This document shows positions 8,845 through 18,555 of a stretch of 64,000 bases of DNA, one piece after another. The notes beneath the pieces are model-generated. The model did not search any database and was not told where the DNA came from. It was given only the letters and a program-made list of their open reading frames with translations. Within the stretch, counting starts at the first letter, position 1. Every line of letters starts with the position of its first letter. Where the stretch lies: NCBI RefSeq assembly GCF_003206645.1, contig NZ_PZJP01000008.1, positions 592,043 through 656,042 of the forward strand, in the 5' to 3' direction. The position numbers and the translations under genes were made by a program. The DNA comes from Salinicola aestuarinus (GTDB lineage Bacteria; Pseudomonadota; Gammaproteobacteria; Pseudomonadales; Halomonadaceae).

Positions 8845-10055
8845 TGCCGATTCTGCTCATCGCCATCGCCGAGTGGTTCGCCACCGCGCTCTGGTTCACG
8901 CCCAACGCCGTCATCGGCGCGCTTCAGACCTCGCTCGGAATCACCCCGACGGATCTCGGCTGGCTCACCGGCGGCGTGCAGCTAGGCTTTCTCCTCGGCA
9001 CGCTAACGCTCGCCTTGAGCGGTATCGCCGATCGCGTCCCGGCGAGCCGACTCTTTGCGCTCGCCTGCCTGATCGGCGCCGGCGCCAACGCCGCGCTGAC
9101 GTTCGCCGATAGCCTCGTTGTCGCCACCCTCTGGCGGGTCGTCACCGGATGCTGTCTCGCCGGCATCTATCCCATCGGGATGAAGCTGATGGTTCGCTGG
9201 GTACCCGAAAGCACCGGGCTGGCCCTCTCCTGGCTGGTCGGCATGCTGGTGCTGGGCACGGCGATGCCGCATCTCCTCGCCGCGCTCGACTGGGGTGGCG
9301 ACTACCGGTCGACGCTTTGGCTCGCCTCGCTGATGGCACTGGTCGCCGGCGGCGTGATCCTGCGACTGGGCGAGCCATCGGCGAGTCCCATTGCCGCCCA
9401 GCCGGCGTCCAGCGACACCTCGACACCGAGCGAGAGGCCGCCATCACGCGCCGCCGGCTTTCGCCTGGGCGGGCTCGACGCCTTTCGCGTCCCTGCCTTC
9501 CGACGCGCGGCGGGGGCGTACTTTGGCCACATGTGGGAGCTCTACACGCTATGGGCGCTGCTGCCGCTGCTGCTGGCCCAGGCGATGCCTGCGCTCGGCA
9601 CACGGGAAACGGCGCTGACTGCCTTCGCGCTGATCGCCGTGGGGGCGCCGGGATGCTGGATCGGCGGCTGGGCCAGCCAGCATCTCGGCAGTCAACGTAT
9701 CGCCCGCATCGGGCTGGCCGGATCGGCGGGCTGCGCCGCGCTCTTCCCCTGGTTTGCCGAGGTTCTCGCGCCGGCGGCGCTGGTCGCCTGGATGGCCCTC
9801 TGGAGCCTGCTCGCGGTGATCGACTCGCCACACTTCTCGGCGCTGTCGGCGCGCGCCTGCCCACCCCCGCTGCTGGGTAGCGCGCTGACCCTGCAGAACG
9901 CCATCGGCTTCGGTGTCTCGGCGGTGTCGCTGGGCCTGCTCGTCCCCGCCCTGCCTGCGCTCGAGGCGCAGATCGCCTGGCTGCTGCTACCCGGCCCCCT
10001 CGTCGGGCTGTGGGCGCTGCGTCGGCGCGAGGCCGACGCTCATCGAAGCGCCTAG
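8844..10055 (+). CDS. Major facilitator superfamily transporter
   Basis: This 403-residue protein is almost entirely hydrophobic, with about 12 predicted membrane helices and the central hydrophilic loop (about residues 175-205) typical of MFS carriers. The loop between helices 2 and 3 carries a reduced form of the MFS signature ([14 protein letters not shown]). The N-terminus ([16 protein letters not shown]) recalls the CynX/NimT-type carriers. The substrate is unknown. The start codon overlaps the stop of the SH3 protein gene (TGATG), so the two are translationally coupled. A functional link is possible but unproven. Confidence 0.85.
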   Translation: MPILLIAIAEWFATALWFTPNAVIGALQTSLGITPTDLGWLTGGVQLGFLLGTLTLALSGIADRVPASRLFALACLIGAGANAALTFADSLVVATLWRVVTGCCLAGIYPIGMKLMVRWVPESTGLALSWLVGMLVLGTAMPHLLAALDWGGDYRSTLWLASLMALVAGGVILRLGEPSASPIAAQPASSDTSTPSERPPSRAAGFRLGGLDAFRVPAFRRAAGAYFGHMWELYTLWALLPLLLAQAMPALGTRETALTAFALIAVGAPGCWIGGWASQHLGSQRIARIGLAGSAGCAALFPWFAEVLAPAALVAWMALWSLLAVIDSPHFSALSARACPPPLLGSALTLQNAIGFGVSAVSLGLLVPALPALEAQIAWLLLPGPLVGLWALRRREADAHRSA

Positions 10056-10182
10056 CGCGGGTTGCCGACCTGGCCTGCGCTCTCAACATATTCTAAATGA
10101 GTATAAACAGCCGCATTGTCATTACTCTTTTGCTTATCTAGCCTTGCCAAGCAACGACATAAATCGAGCAAGGGACATTGAC

Positions 10183-11220
10183 ATGAACTGGGACACGAAC
10201 TGGCGCGCCGCTTCTCGCCACGTCTTTCTGGCTACGGCACTTGGCGCCGCGGCGCTGTCGAGCTTGCCCGCCCAGGCTCAGGACGACGAGCCGCGGGAGC
10301 TGCTCAACGCCTCCTACGATATCGCTCGTGAACTCTTCGCCGCCGTCAATCCGAAGTTCATCGCCTGGTGGGAAGCGCAGCACGACGAAACCGTCGCCGT
10401 GAACCAGTCTCATGGCGGCTCCTCGACTCAGGCTCGCTCGATCATGCAGGGGCTGCGAGCCGACCTCGTGACCTTCAACCAGGTAACCGACGTGAACGTG
10501 CTGGCGGACGCCGGCCTCGTCGCCGAGGACTGGCAGGACCAGTATCCCAACAACGCGTCCCCCTACTACTCGACCACCGCCTTTCTGGTGCGCAAGGGCA
10601 ACCCGAAGGAGATCGAGAACTGGGACGATCTCACTCGCGACGATGTCGCATTGATCTTTCCCAACCCCAAGACCTCGGGCAACGGCCGCTATACCTATCT
10701 CGCCGCCTGGGGTTACGCCGATCAGACCTTTGACGGCGACGAGGATCAGATCGAGTCCTACATGAAGCAGTTCCTCGGCAACGTCGAAGTGTTCGACACC
10801 GGCGGTCGCGGCGCGACGACGACCTTCGTCGAGCGCAATATCGGTGACGTGCTGATCACCTTCGAATCCGAGGTCAACAACATCCGCCAGGAGTATGGCG
10901 AGGACGACTACGAAGTCGTGGTACCGCCGGTCAGCATCCTGGCCGAGTTCCCCGTCGCCGTGGTCGATGAGTACGCCGAACGTAACGGCAACGCCGACCT
11001 GGCCCACGGCTACCTTGACTATCTCTACACCCCGGAAGCACAGCAACTGCTCGCCGACTTCAACTACCGCGTCAACGACGAGGAAGTCGCCGCCGAGAAC
11101 AGCGACCGCTTCCCCGAAACCGAACTGCTGCGCGTGGAAGACGTCTTCGGCGGCTGGCCAGAGGCGATGGAGACGCACTTCGCCAGCGGCGGTGAACTGG
11201 ATCAGCTCCAGCGCCGATGA
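10183..11220 (+). CDS. sbp: Periplasmic sulfate/thiosulfate-binding protein
   Basis: This 345-residue solute-binding protein starts at ATG 10183. The frame is open further upstream, but that part is low-complexity and overlaps the MFS gene. A signal peptide ends near LPAQAQD. The mature part has the sulfate-binding family signatures [42 protein letters not shown] and FESEVNNI. It delivers sulfate or thiosulfate to the CysTWA importer encoded downstream. The next gene begins inside its stop codon (ATGA). The AT-rich leader at 10085-10180 probably carries the operon promoter and is where a CysB site would be expected, but I cannot define one. Confidence 0.94.
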   Translation: MNWDTNWRAASRHVFLATALGAAALSSLPAQAQDDEPRELLNASYDIARELFAAVNPKFIAWWEAQHDETVAVNQSHGGSSTQARSIMQGLRADLVTFNQVTDVNVLADAGLVAEDWQDQYPNNASPYYSTTAFLVRKGNPKEIENWDDLTRDDVALIFPNPKTSGNGRYTYLAAWGYADQTFDGDEDQIESYMKQFLGNVEVFDTGGRGATTTFVERNIGDVLITFESEVNNIRQEYGEDDYEVVVPPVSILAEFPVAVVDEYAERNGNADLAHGYLDYLYTPEAQQLLADFNYRVNDEEVAAENSDRFPETELLRVEDVFGGWPEAMETHFASGGELDQLQRR

Positions 11221-12071
11221 TTGCGAAAATCCTGACTCGGGGGCATCAGCGCCGGGTATTGCCAGGCTTCGGCCTGTCGCTCGGCGTCTCGCTGACCTTC
11301 GTCTCGCTAGTCCTGCTGCTGCCCTTGACCAGTCTGGTCGGGCAGCTTTCGACGTTGAGCCTTTCGCAGTACGTGTTCCTGATCACCGATCCGCGCGTGA
11401 TGGCAAGCTACGGCGTGACCCTGCTGGCGGCGGCGGTGGCGGCGCTCTTCAACGCCGTCTTCGGCCTGTTGATGGCGTGGGTACTGGTGCGCTACGAGTT
11501 TCCGGGTAAGCGGCTGGTGGATGCGCTGATGGATCTGCCGTTCGCGCTGCCCACCGCGGTCGCCGGCGTGACACTTGCCACGCTCTACTCCAGCAGTGGC
11601 TGGATGGGTGGGCTATTGGCCCCCCTGGGCATCGACATCGCCTACACCTGGGTCGGCATCGCGCTCGCCATGGCGTTCACTTCGATCCCCTTCGTCGTGA
11701 GAACGGTGCAACCGGTGCTGGAGGATCTACCGGCAGAGGTCGACGAGGCCGCGGTGACGCTCGGTGCCGCGGATGGCCATGCCTTTCGGCGGGTGCTGCT
11801 GCCCTATCTCTGGCCGGCGCTGGTGACCGGTACCGGCCTCGCCTTCGTGCGCTCGCTGGGTGAATTCGGCGCGGTGATCTTCATCGCCGGGGGCAAGCCC
11901 TACGAAACCGAAATCACCTCGCTGATGATCTTCGTCAAGCTGCAGGAGTACGACTACGCCGGGGCATCCGCGGTCGCTTCCATCGTGCTGGCCACCTCAC
12001 TGATGCTGCTGCTGATCATCAATCTATGGCAGGGGCGCTTCATCAAACGACTGCACGGAGGGCGCCCCTGA
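11217..12071 (+). CDS. cysT: Sulfate/thiosulfate ABC transporter permease CysT
   Basis: This 284-residue inner-membrane permease has about six helices. The ABC-permease EAA loop is [20 protein letters not shown] (about residues 180-199), and the family feature [15 protein letters not shown] follows it. It pairs with CysW to form the channel for sulfate uptake. Both ends overlap neighbours: its ATG lies in the sbp stop (ATGA), and its TGA shares a base with the cysW ATG (TGATG). This tight packing indicates one transcript with coupled translation. Confidence 0.95.
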   Translation: MIAKILTRGHQRRVLPGFGLSLGVSLTFVSLVLLLPLTSLVGQLSTLSLSQYVFLITDPRVMASYGVTLLAAAVAALFNAVFGLLMAWVLVRYEFPGKRLVDALMDLPFALPTAVAGVTLATLYSSSGWMGGLLAPLGIDIAYTWVGIALAMAFTSIPFVVRTVQPVLEDLPAEVDEAAVTLGAADGHAFRRVLLPYLWPALVTGTGLAFVRSLGEFGAVIFIAGGKPYETEITSLMIFVKLQEYDYAGASAVASIVLATSLMLLLIINLWQGRFIKRLHGGRP

Positions 12072-12898
12072 TGGTCCGTATCGGTGACGCCCCGGGCGTG
12101 CGACGAACGCTGATCGTTGCCGCCCTCGTGTTGTCCGCGCTCTTTCTGCTGCTGCCGCTGGTGGCGATCTTCGCACAGGCCCTGATGAGCGGCCTCGATG
12201 TCTACTGGCAGAACCTCAGCGACCAGTACACGCTGGCGGCGATCGGGCTGACGCTGCTGGTGACGCTGCTGACCGTGCCGGTCAATCTGGTCTTCGGTGT
12301 CTTTCTCGCCTGGCTGGTGACCCGCTTTACCTTCCCGGGGCGGCGGTTGCTGCAGACGCTGATCGACATCCCGTTCGCGGTCTCACCGGTGGTCGCCGGG
12401 CTGGTCTATCTGTTGCTCTACGGGCGCAACGGCTGGCTCGGCGGCTGGCTCGACGCCCACGACATCCAGATCATGTTCGCGTGGCCGGGCATCGTGCTGG
12501 TGACGATCTTCGTGACCTGCCCCTTCGTCGCCCGCGAGCTGATTCCGCTGATGCAGGCGCAGGGCGCGCGCGAGGAAGAGGCTGCCGTCACCCTCGGCGC
12601 CTCCGGCTGGACCATCTTTCGACGGGTGACGCTGCCCAAGATCCGCCATGCGCTGCTCTACGGCGTTATCCTCACCAACGCCCGTGCCGTCGGCGAGTTC
12701 GGCGCGGTGTCGGTGGTGGCCGGCGCAATCCGTGGCCAGACCAACACCCTGCCGCTGCAGGTCGAGCAGCTCTATCAGGATTACAATACCGTCGGCGCTT
12801 TCACCAGCGCCTCGTTACTGGCCATGCTGGCGCTGTTGACCCTTGCCGCCAAGGCCGCACTCGAATGGCGCGCTGCGCGCCGGGAGACCGCGACATGA
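12071..12898 (+). CDS. cysW: Sulfate/thiosulfate ABC transporter permease CysW
   Basis: The start at ATG 12071 overlaps the cysT stop by one base. An upstream in-frame ATG at 12026 lies inside cysT and is unlikely. The 275-residue product has about six membrane helices and the EAA loop [21 protein letters not shown] near residues 173-193, split here by family numbering. It ends with the CysW-type RAVGEFGAVSVVAG and RGQTNTLPLQVEQLY segments. With CysT it forms the heterodimeric membrane channel of the importer. Its TGA overlaps the cysA ATG. Confidence 0.95.
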   Translation: MVRIGDAPGVRRTLIVAALVLSALFLLLPLVAIFAQALMSGLDVYWQNLSDQYTLAAIGLTLLVTLLTVPVNLVFGVFLAWLVTRFTFPGRRLLQTLIDIPFAVSPVVAGLVYLLLYGRNGWLGGWLDAHDIQIMFAWPGIVLVTIFVTCPFVARELIPLMQAQGAREEEAAVTLGASGWTIFRRVTLPKIRHALLYGVILTNARAVGEFGAVSVVAGAIRGQTNTLPLQVEQLYQDYNTVGAFTSASLLAMLALLTLAAKAALEWRAARRETAT

Positions 12899-13980
12899 AC
12901 ATTCGGATCGCAGGCGTCGACAAGCGTTACGGCCGCGCCCGTGCCCTGGAGCCGATCGATCTCGATATCCAGGATGGTGAGCTGATCGGTCTGCTGGGGC
13001 CGTCGGGCTCCGGCAAGACGACGCTATTGCGCATCGTTGCCGGACTCGAGCAGGCCGACAGCGGTTCGATTCATTTCGGGGAACGCGACGTAACGCAGGT
13101 GCACGTCCGCGACCGACGCATCGGCTTCGTGTTCCAGCACTACGCCCTCTTTCGTCACATGAGCGTGTTCGACAACGTGGCGTTCGGGCTCAACGCCCTG
13201 CCCCGCCGCGAGCGCCCTTCCAGTGACCAGATTCGAAGCCGGGTCATGCAGCTACTCGAGATGGTGCGACTGACCGACTTTGCCTCACGCTACCCGGCTC
13301 AGCTCTCCGGCGGCCAGCAGCAGCGTGTCTCGCTGGCCCGGGCACTGGCGCTCAAGCCCGATGTCCTGCTACTCGACGAGCCGTTCGGCGCGCTGGATGC
13401 CAAGGTGCGCCAGGAGCTTCGTCGCTGGTTGCGCCACCTCCATGGTGAACTCGGCTTCACCAGCCTCTTCGTGACCCACGATCAGGAGGAGGCACTGGAG
13501 CTCTCGGATCGCGTGGTCGTGATGAGCGACGGTCGCGTCGAGCAGATCGCGACGCCGGACACGCTCTATCGCCGTCCCAGCAACCGCTTCGTGTTCGAGT
13601 TTCTCGGCGAGGTCAATCGGCTCGAGGGTGACGTCGCCCGTGGCGTGCTGACCTGCGGCGATGCCCGTCTATCGGTGCCGGGGATCGACGACGGACGCCA
13701 TGAGCTGCTGCTGCGCCCTCACGAGATTCGCCTGAGTGACCAGCCGAGCCATGGCGCGCATCTGCCGGTAAGCGTCAGCGCCGTGGTACCGGTGGGCGCC
13801 GAAGTGCGCCTTGAGCTTGAAGCCGACTGGCTCGGCGAGCCGTGGCAGGCCAGCGTGGGACATGCCGAGTTCGATCGCCTGGACATCCGTCGAGGGCGAC
13901 GACTCTACGCCGTCGTCAGCCAGATTCATCGCTTCGATGCGTCGAGACCGCAGACACTGATGCTGGAACCTGCCATCTAA
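12895..13980 (+). CDS. cysA: Sulfate/thiosulfate import ATP-binding protein CysA
   Basis: This 361-residue ATPase powers the importer. The ATP-binding domain has Walker A GPSGSGKTT (about residues 35-43), the Q-loop VFQHYALF, the signature LSGGQQQR, Walker B VLLLDEPFGALD and the H-loop VTHDQEEA. Residues after about 240 form the regulatory TOBE-like domain. The ATG at 12895 overlaps the cysW stop (ATGA). The frame stays open into cysW, but that extension is a shadow. It completes a four-gene sulfate uptake operon. Confidence 0.96.
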   Translation: MNIRIAGVDKRYGRARALEPIDLDIQDGELIGLLGPSGSGKTTLLRIVAGLEQADSGSIHFGERDVTQVHVRDRRIGFVFQHYALFRHMSVFDNVAFGLNALPRRERPSSDQIRSRVMQLLEMVRLTDFASRYPAQLSGGQQQRVSLARALALKPDVLLLDEPFGALDAKVRQELRRWLRHLHGELGFTSLFVTHDQEEALELSDRVVVMSDGRVEQIATPDTLYRRPSNRFVFEFLGEVNRLEGDVARGVLTCGDARLSVPGIDDGRHELLLRPHEIRLSDQPSHGAHLPVSVSAVVPVGAEVRLELEADWLGEPWQASVGHAEFDRLDIRRGRRLYAVVSQIHRFDASRPQTLMLEPAI

Positions 13981-14057
13981 CGCCCGGGCGTTACGAAACG
14001 TGGCGCGCGGCGTCTATACTGTCCGCGTTCGTTTCATCGACTCGAGAGGTGGGTTAC

Positions 14058-14669
14058 ATGCGTCAAGTTTTTTCCCGGCGTCAACGGCTTATGCTCAAGG
14101 GCCTGGCGGTGGCCGCGACTCTGGCGTTGCTGACCGCCTGCGCGCAGAGCCCGCAGATTCTGTCCGTGACCCCCAAGGCGAGCGGCGGCTACCCCCGCGC
14201 CGGCAATGGCCAGGCGGTCACGCTGAACGTGGTCGACGGCCGCGACAGTAGCGTGATCGGCACCCGCGCCGGGATTGCCTCGGCGACCTCGACCATTACG
14301 GTCGAGGCCAACGATGTCATCCCCAAACTACAGGCCCAGGCGGAGGGGGCACTGCGCAGCATGGGCTTCAATCCCACCACGCAGGCAGACGGAGGGCCGA
14401 CGCTTACGCTGACACTCGACGAGCTAGACTATGCCCGCGGCAGCGCCGATCAGCCCGTACTGCGCGCCTCCGAGCTGCAGGCGATCATGGAAGCGCGAGT
14501 GGAGAACGGTGGCGATACTTATACCGGGCGCTACACCGCAAAACGCAAGCAGAGCTACGCGTTCAAGCCGGACTGGGACACCAACAACCGGATGGTCAGC
14601 GAACTGCTCGGCAACGCGCTCGATCGGACCTTCCGCGACCCGCAGATCGGCAATCTGCTCGCGCGCTGA
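14058..14669 (+). CDS. YajG-family lipoprotein
   Basis: From ATG 14058 this 203-residue protein has an N-terminal signal with a lipobox (LLTAC, Cys near residue 30), so it should be acylated and sorted to a membrane. The body matches the YajG family: a repeated-strand domain with VTLNVVDGRDSSVIGTR, segments on L-x-L-x-D-x-LxY (TLTLTLDELDY), and a C-terminal helix ending in a non-cleaved NLLAR. No function is established for the family beyond envelope localisation. It stands alone between cysA and tpm and ends just before a perfect 40-bp palindrome. Confidence 0.85.
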   Translation: MRQVFSRRQRLMLKGLAVAATLALLTACAQSPQILSVTPKASGGYPRAGNGQAVTLNVVDGRDSSVIGTRAGIASATSTITVEANDVIPKLQAQAEGALRSMGFNPTTQADGGPTLTLTLDELDYARGSADQPVLRASELQAIMEARVENGGDTYTGRYTAKRKQSYAFKPDWDTNNRMVSELLGNALDRTFRDPQIGNLLAR

Positions 14670-14700
14670 GCCATTGCCCGGCGTTATCAACGCCAGAACC

Positions 14701-14740
14701 AACGAGACCGCCCGTGGCCATGGCCACGGGCGGTCTCGTT
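14701..14740. terminator. Perfect 40-bp palindrome, likely bidirectional terminator
   Basis: Positions 14701-14720 are the exact reverse complement of 14721-14740, with no spacer at all. The palindrome lies between the convergent yajG-like lipoprotein gene and tpm. Its ends are AAC...GTT, so transcripts from either side end the stem with only a short U run. It can serve as a terminator for both genes. Confidence 0.8.
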
Positions 14741-14808
14741 TCCAGCCGGCGCCTGGTCACAGCCTTGGTAGGCTCTACCACGATGCGCCCGCCCCTCAGT
14801 GACCGTGG

Positions 14809-15450
14809 CTAGCCGGCGTCTCGCGGCCCCCGGCGTAACAGTCGCCAGACACTCTCTTCCACGCCGTCATCAGCCGCCTCGCCCCGATCGAGGCAAGTCA
14901 CCTCGAAGTTCGGCGCCAACAGCCGTTCGACCTCGGCGGCATCGACGCTGAACGGGGGCCCACGCTCGGGATCGCCGTGAGTCAGCGTGATCAGAAGCCC
15001 CACGCGACCGGGCTCGATTAGCTGCGCCAGATGCAGCGCATAGCGCTGACGGGCCGGCGCCGGCAGTGCGATCAGCGCGGCCCGGTCGTAAAAGGCGCCA
15101 AACGGCACGGTCGGCTCGAGGTCGAAGTGAAAGAAGTCTCCGCACCAGATCTCGACGGCATCTTGTCTGACGCAAGCAAAGTCATCGGTCTCCCACCGTG
15201 TCACAGGCTCGGACGACTGCGCCACGAACTGCTCCACGGCCAGCGACGAGAGTTCGACACCCGTGACCGCATGACCCCGTGCCGCGAGCCAGCGCAGGTC
15301 CGGTGACTTGCCGCAGAGCGGCACCAGCACCCGAGCGTCTTCAGCGACCCTTAACGTCGGCCACTCGGCGACCAGGGCCGGGTGCGGCGTCTCGCGGTGA
15401 AAGCCGATCCGCCCCTGGCGCCAGCGTTCGAGCCAATCGATCTCCGTCAT
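14809..15450 (-). CDS. tpm: Thiopurine S-methyltransferase
   Basis: This 213-residue SAM-dependent methyltransferase matches the bacterial TPMT family. The N-terminus WLERWRQGRIGFH is diagnostic. VLVPLCGKSPDLRWLA (about residues 40-55) and GHAVTGVELS form the SAM site, and FDLEPTVPFGAFYDRAAL follows. In bacteria the family methylates thiopurines and also selenium or tellurium species. ATG 15450 gives the family N-terminus, and a TTG one codon earlier is possible. It begins four bases after the stop of the SH3 protein gene, so the two share a transcript. Confidence 0.93.
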   Translation of the reverse strand: MTEIDWLERWRQGRIGFHRETPHPALVAEWPTLRVAEDARVLVPLCGKSPDLRWLAARGHAVTGVELSSLAVEQFVAQSSEPVTRWETDDFACVRQDAVEIWCGDFFHFDLEPTVPFGAFYDRAALIALPAPARQRYALHLAQLIEPGRVGLLITLTHGDPERGPPFSVDAAEVERLLAPNFEVTCLDRGEAADDGVEESVWRLLRRGPRDAG

Positions 15451-15454
15451 CAAC

Positions 15455-16087
15455 TTAAAACCAGCGGTCGCGCTTGCGCCGGCGCTTGGGCAGGTGCGGC
15501 ACCAGCAGGCCGAGTATCAGTCCGGCACCGGCAACCCCGCCCCCGTACAGGAAATAGCGCATCAGCAGGTCTTCCTCCTGGGTGTCCAGCCGCGCCTGCA
15601 TCTCGCGCATGCGCGCCTCGGCGTGGGAATAGGCGTCGTTGAGCTGGCCGTTATTCGCCTGCAGCTCGTCGACCTGGGTCTGGCGGCTTTCCAGCTCCTG
15701 GCGCAGGTCCGCGACGCGCTGATTCCACTCGTCATCGATCCCGTCGAGACGCTCGGTGAGCTCGTCGACCCGCTGCTGCAGATCGGGGACGCGCGTCTGC
15801 GCACTGGGCTTTGACTGCACGTAACGCGACTGAATCCACACCGTGTCGCCGTCAGGCCCCCGGACGCGGGAGTAGTCGCCCTGGGTCTCCAGCACGGTGA
15901 TCGGCTGGCCACTCTGCAGCGTTCCCACGATACGGTAGCCGTCGGTGGGACCGCTGCGGACAAAGGTCGGGAGGTCGTCGCTGACCCAGTGGTCGCTGTC
16001 GGTGGCACTCTGACCGGCATCCTGCGCCAGTACCGGAAGGGAGAAGAGCATCGCGCTGAACGCACAGCCCATCGCAAGTTTTCGCAT
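15455..16087 (-). CDS. YgiM-like SH3 domain protein with C-terminal membrane anchor
   Basis: From ATG 16087 (210 residues) the order is: signal peptide ending VLAQD, an SH3b domain (about residues 35-95, TFVRSGPTDGYRIVGTL and TVWIQSRYVQ), a coiled coil of about 80 residues, a membrane helix (about 172-195) and a basic tail (KRRRKRDRW). This is the TIGR04211/YgiM layout, a periplasmic SH3 domain and coiled coil held by one membrane helix. The cell role is unknown and is probably linked to the envelope. An in-frame start at 16204 is less likely because it would mask the signal peptide. Confidence 0.88.
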   Translation of the reverse strand: MRKLAMGCAFSAMLFSLPVLAQDAGQSATDSDHWVSDDLPTFVRSGPTDGYRIVGTLQSGQPITVLETQGDYSRVRGPDGDTVWIQSRYVQSKPSAQTRVPDLQQRVDELTERLDGIDDEWNQRVADLRQELESRQTQVDELQANNGQLNDAYSHAEARMREMQARLDTQEEDLLMRYFLYGGGVAGAGLILGLLVPHLPKRRRKRDRWF

Positions 16088-16332
16088 CTTGAACCTATCG
16101 TCGTAATTCTGGTGGTTAAAACGGTGACGGTTTTGCGTATCGAATCGCCGGCGCGACTCCGGCGGTCGCGACGCGCAGCGCGACGATGAGAACGCCTCAA
16201 GCATCCTGCGAGAGGGTCAAAACAAGAATCCACACTTTCTGTGGATAACCGTTGGGACAACTTGAGAAGCGATGACGCGACTTCCGGCTATCCCAGCGCT
16301 GACGACAAATTGATGAAAATCTGACCAGCCGA

Positions 16333-16662
16333 TCAGCCATCATCCCTTGGCGGCCACGCCATCGGGCGCGGAAACTCGGCGACGTTGCCCTCGGCCTTGA
16401 CCGCTTTGACCGCCCCGCCGTGGTCGACTTCGTCGATCCGCACGATGGCGCTGTAGGGGATGTAGCTGCGGCTGACACCCTCGAAGGTACGGCGCAGCTT
16501 CTCGGCCCCCGGATCGACCACTACCTTGGATTGATCTTCGAAGACGAAGGTCTCGACCTCGATGAATCCCCACAGATCGCTTTGGAAGATATCCCGGGCG
16601 TAGAGTTCCCACACTTCGCCCTGATTGTGGAACACCACCCGATAGATCGACTTGGACGACAT
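16333..16662 (-). CDS. DUF1820 family protein
   Basis: This 109-residue cytosolic protein matches the DUF1820 family of gammaproteobacteria: YRVVFHNQGEVWELYARDIFQSDLWGF near the N-terminus (broken here after the first half), then a VVDPGAEKLR-type segment and YIPYSAIVRIDEV. Many relatives are small beta-rich proteins of unknown function. The frame is open for another 1.2 kb upstream, but that part runs antisense to miaB and is not coding. It is divergent from miaB across a 261-bp region with a clear promoter for miaB. Confidence 0.85.
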   Translation of the reverse strand: MSSKSIYRVVFHNQGEVWELYARDIFQSDLWGFIEVETFVFEDQSKVVVDPGAEKLRRTFEGVSRSYIPYSAIVRIDEVDHGGAVKAVKAEGNVAEFPRPMAWPPRDDG

Positions 16663-16789
16663 AGACTCGCGTTTCTCCACAAACTCGCCGCGACGGTCCC
16701 CTCTTGGCAGCCGGCCAGGAGGGCCACCGGCCGCGGCGGCAAATAGGCGCAAGGGTATCACAGCCGCCGCGCCTTGCGAGCGCCACGGG

Positions 16790-16819
16790 TTGGCCGGCGA
16801 GGCCCGGCGCCCGTATAAT
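16790..16819 (+). promoter_or_regulatory. Predicted sigma70 promoter of miaB
   Basis: A perfect -10 hexamer, TATAAT, lies at 16814-16819. A -35-like TTGGCC lies at 16790-16795 with an 18-base spacer. The -10 is conspicuous in GC-rich surroundings. Transcription would begin near 16826, about 98 bases before the miaB start. Confidence 0.65.
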
Positions 16820-16923
16820 GCGGCGTTCTTCAAATCGGCGTCTCGGTCCCGCAGTCGGGCCCGCCGCCGCGTCGACAATGACGCATCTCTTTTCACTACC
16901 CACGGGGCATCGGTGACGCGCGC

Positions 16924-18291
16924 ATGGCCGCAACGCAACCAGTGACGAAAAAGCTCTTCATCAAGACCCATGGCTGTCAGATGAACGAGTACGACTCCTC
17001 CCGCATGGCGGACCTGCTCGGCGAGTCGCATCGTCTCGAAATCACTCACGACGAGACCGACGCCGACGTCATCCTGCTTAACACCTGCTCGATTCGCGAG
17101 AAGGCGCAGGAGAAAGTCTTCCATCAGCTCGGCCGCTGGAAAAAGCTGAAGGCGGCCAAGCCCGATCTGGTGATCGGTGTCGGCGGCTGCGTGGCGAGCC
17201 AGGAAGGCGAGAACATCCGCAAGCGCGCGCCTCACGTCGACATGGTCTTCGGCCCGCAGACACTGCACCGGCTGCCGACGATGCTCGACGCTCGCGCCAA
17301 GAGCGCCACGCCGATCCAGGCGGTGGACGTGACCTTCCCGGAGATCGAGAAGTTCGATCATCTGCCCAAGCCGAAATCCGATGGCGCCACTGCCTTCGTC
17401 TCGGTCATGGAAGGCTGCTCGAAGTACTGTACGTTCTGCGTGGTGCCCTACACCCGCGGCGAAGAGGTCTCGCGCCCCTTCGAGTCGGTGATGGAGGAGG
17501 TGGTCCATCTCGCCGAGCAGGGCGTGCGCGAGATCAACCTGCTGGGGCAGAACGTCAACGCCTACCGCGGGCTCGACGAGGGCGGCGACGAGATCGACCT
17601 TGCCGAGCTGATCGCCTGTGTGGCGGCGGTCGACGGCATCGACCGCATCCGTTTCACCACCTCTCATCCGGTCGAATTCACCGATAGCCTGATCGAGGCC
17701 TACGGCGAAATCCCGGAGCTGGTGAGCCATCTGCATCTCCCGGTTCAATCCGGCTCCGACCGCATTCTTTCGGCGATGAAACGCGGACACGGCCGTGACA
17801 TGTACATCGAGAAGCTCGAGCGCATCCGCGCCCTGCGCCCGGACATCAGCTTCTCGTCGGACTTCATCATCGGCTTCCCCGGCGAGACCGACGAAGACTT
17901 CGAGCAAACGATGGATTTGATCCATCGAATCGGTTTCGACGCCTCGTTCAGCTTCATCTACTCCAAGCGCCCCGGCACGCCGGCCTCCTCGCTCGAGGAC
18001 GACACCCCGGAGGCGACCAAGAAGCAGCGCCTGGCGATTCTGCAGGAGCGTCTCAACCAGCAGACGCAGCAGATCAGCCGACGCATGGTTGGCAACACCG
18101 AACGCATTCTGGTCACCGGCTTCTCGCCCAAGGATCCCGGCGAGCTCTCCGGGCGCACCGAGAATAACCGCGTGGTCAACTTCCGCGCCGAGGAACCGAC
18201 GGCACTGATCGGCTACTTCGTCGACGTCGAAATCACCGAGGCGTTCCCGAACTCGCTGCGGGGCCAGCTGCTCTCCAACGCCCGCTATTGA
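16924..18291 (+). CDS. miaB: tRNA-2-methylthio-N6-dimethylallyladenosine synthase
   Basis: This 455-residue radical-SAM enzyme adds the methylthio group to i6A37 of tRNAs reading UNN codons. Three N-terminal cysteines bind the auxiliary iron-sulfur cluster (C18 in [11 protein letters not shown]55 in [10 protein letters not shown]89 in GGCVASQEG). The radical-SAM triad is C165, C169 and C172 (CSKYCTFC). A C-terminal TRAM domain covers about residues 380-445 ([21 protein letters not shown] region). The length matches the family. It leads the widely conserved miaB-ybeZ-ybeY-corC-lnt series. Confidence 0.97.
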   Translation: MAATQPVTKKLFIKTHGCQMNEYDSSRMADLLGESHRLEITHDETDADVILLNTCSIREKAQEKVFHQLGRWKKLKAAKPDLVIGVGGCVASQEGENIRKRAPHVDMVFGPQTLHRLPTMLDARAKSATPIQAVDVTFPEIEKFDHLPKPKSDGATAFVSVMEGCSKYCTFCVVPYTRGEEVSRPFESVMEEVVHLAEQGVREINLLGQNVNAYRGLDEGGDEIDLAELIACVAAVDGIDRIRFTTSHPVEFTDSLIEAYGEIPELVSHLHLPVQSGSDRILSAMKRGHGRDMYIEKLERIRALRPDISFSSDFIIGFPGETDEDFEQTMDLIHRIGFDASFSFIYSKRPGTPASSLEDDTPEATKKQRLAILQERLNQQTQQISRRMVGNTERILVTGFSPKDPGELSGRTENNRVVNFRAEEPTALIGYFVDVEITEAFPNSLRGQLLSNARY

Positions 18292-18555
18292 GCGCGACGC
18301 GCTGATTCCACGCTGTTCAGGTCCTCACCCTGACCGGGCTTGCCGGGCCGGCGCCGAGACATCGGCGTCCACGCCCGGTTGAGTTATGCCTCTGTGCCCC
18401 CACTCAGTGATGACAGAACCGACCGCCGAGGATCGCGCGACGACACGGGCGAATCGCCGCGCAGCGCGGCATTCGTCCATGGTGGCGTTGCCCCGAGCCA
18501 AAGCGGCGAAGTAAGCTGACGACTTTCCTTTTCCTTATCCACGGATCTCTCTGCG

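Noticed and set aside
16663..17925. Long upstream extension of the DUF1820 frame
   Set aside because: It is antisense to miaB; the DUF1820 protein starts at 16662.
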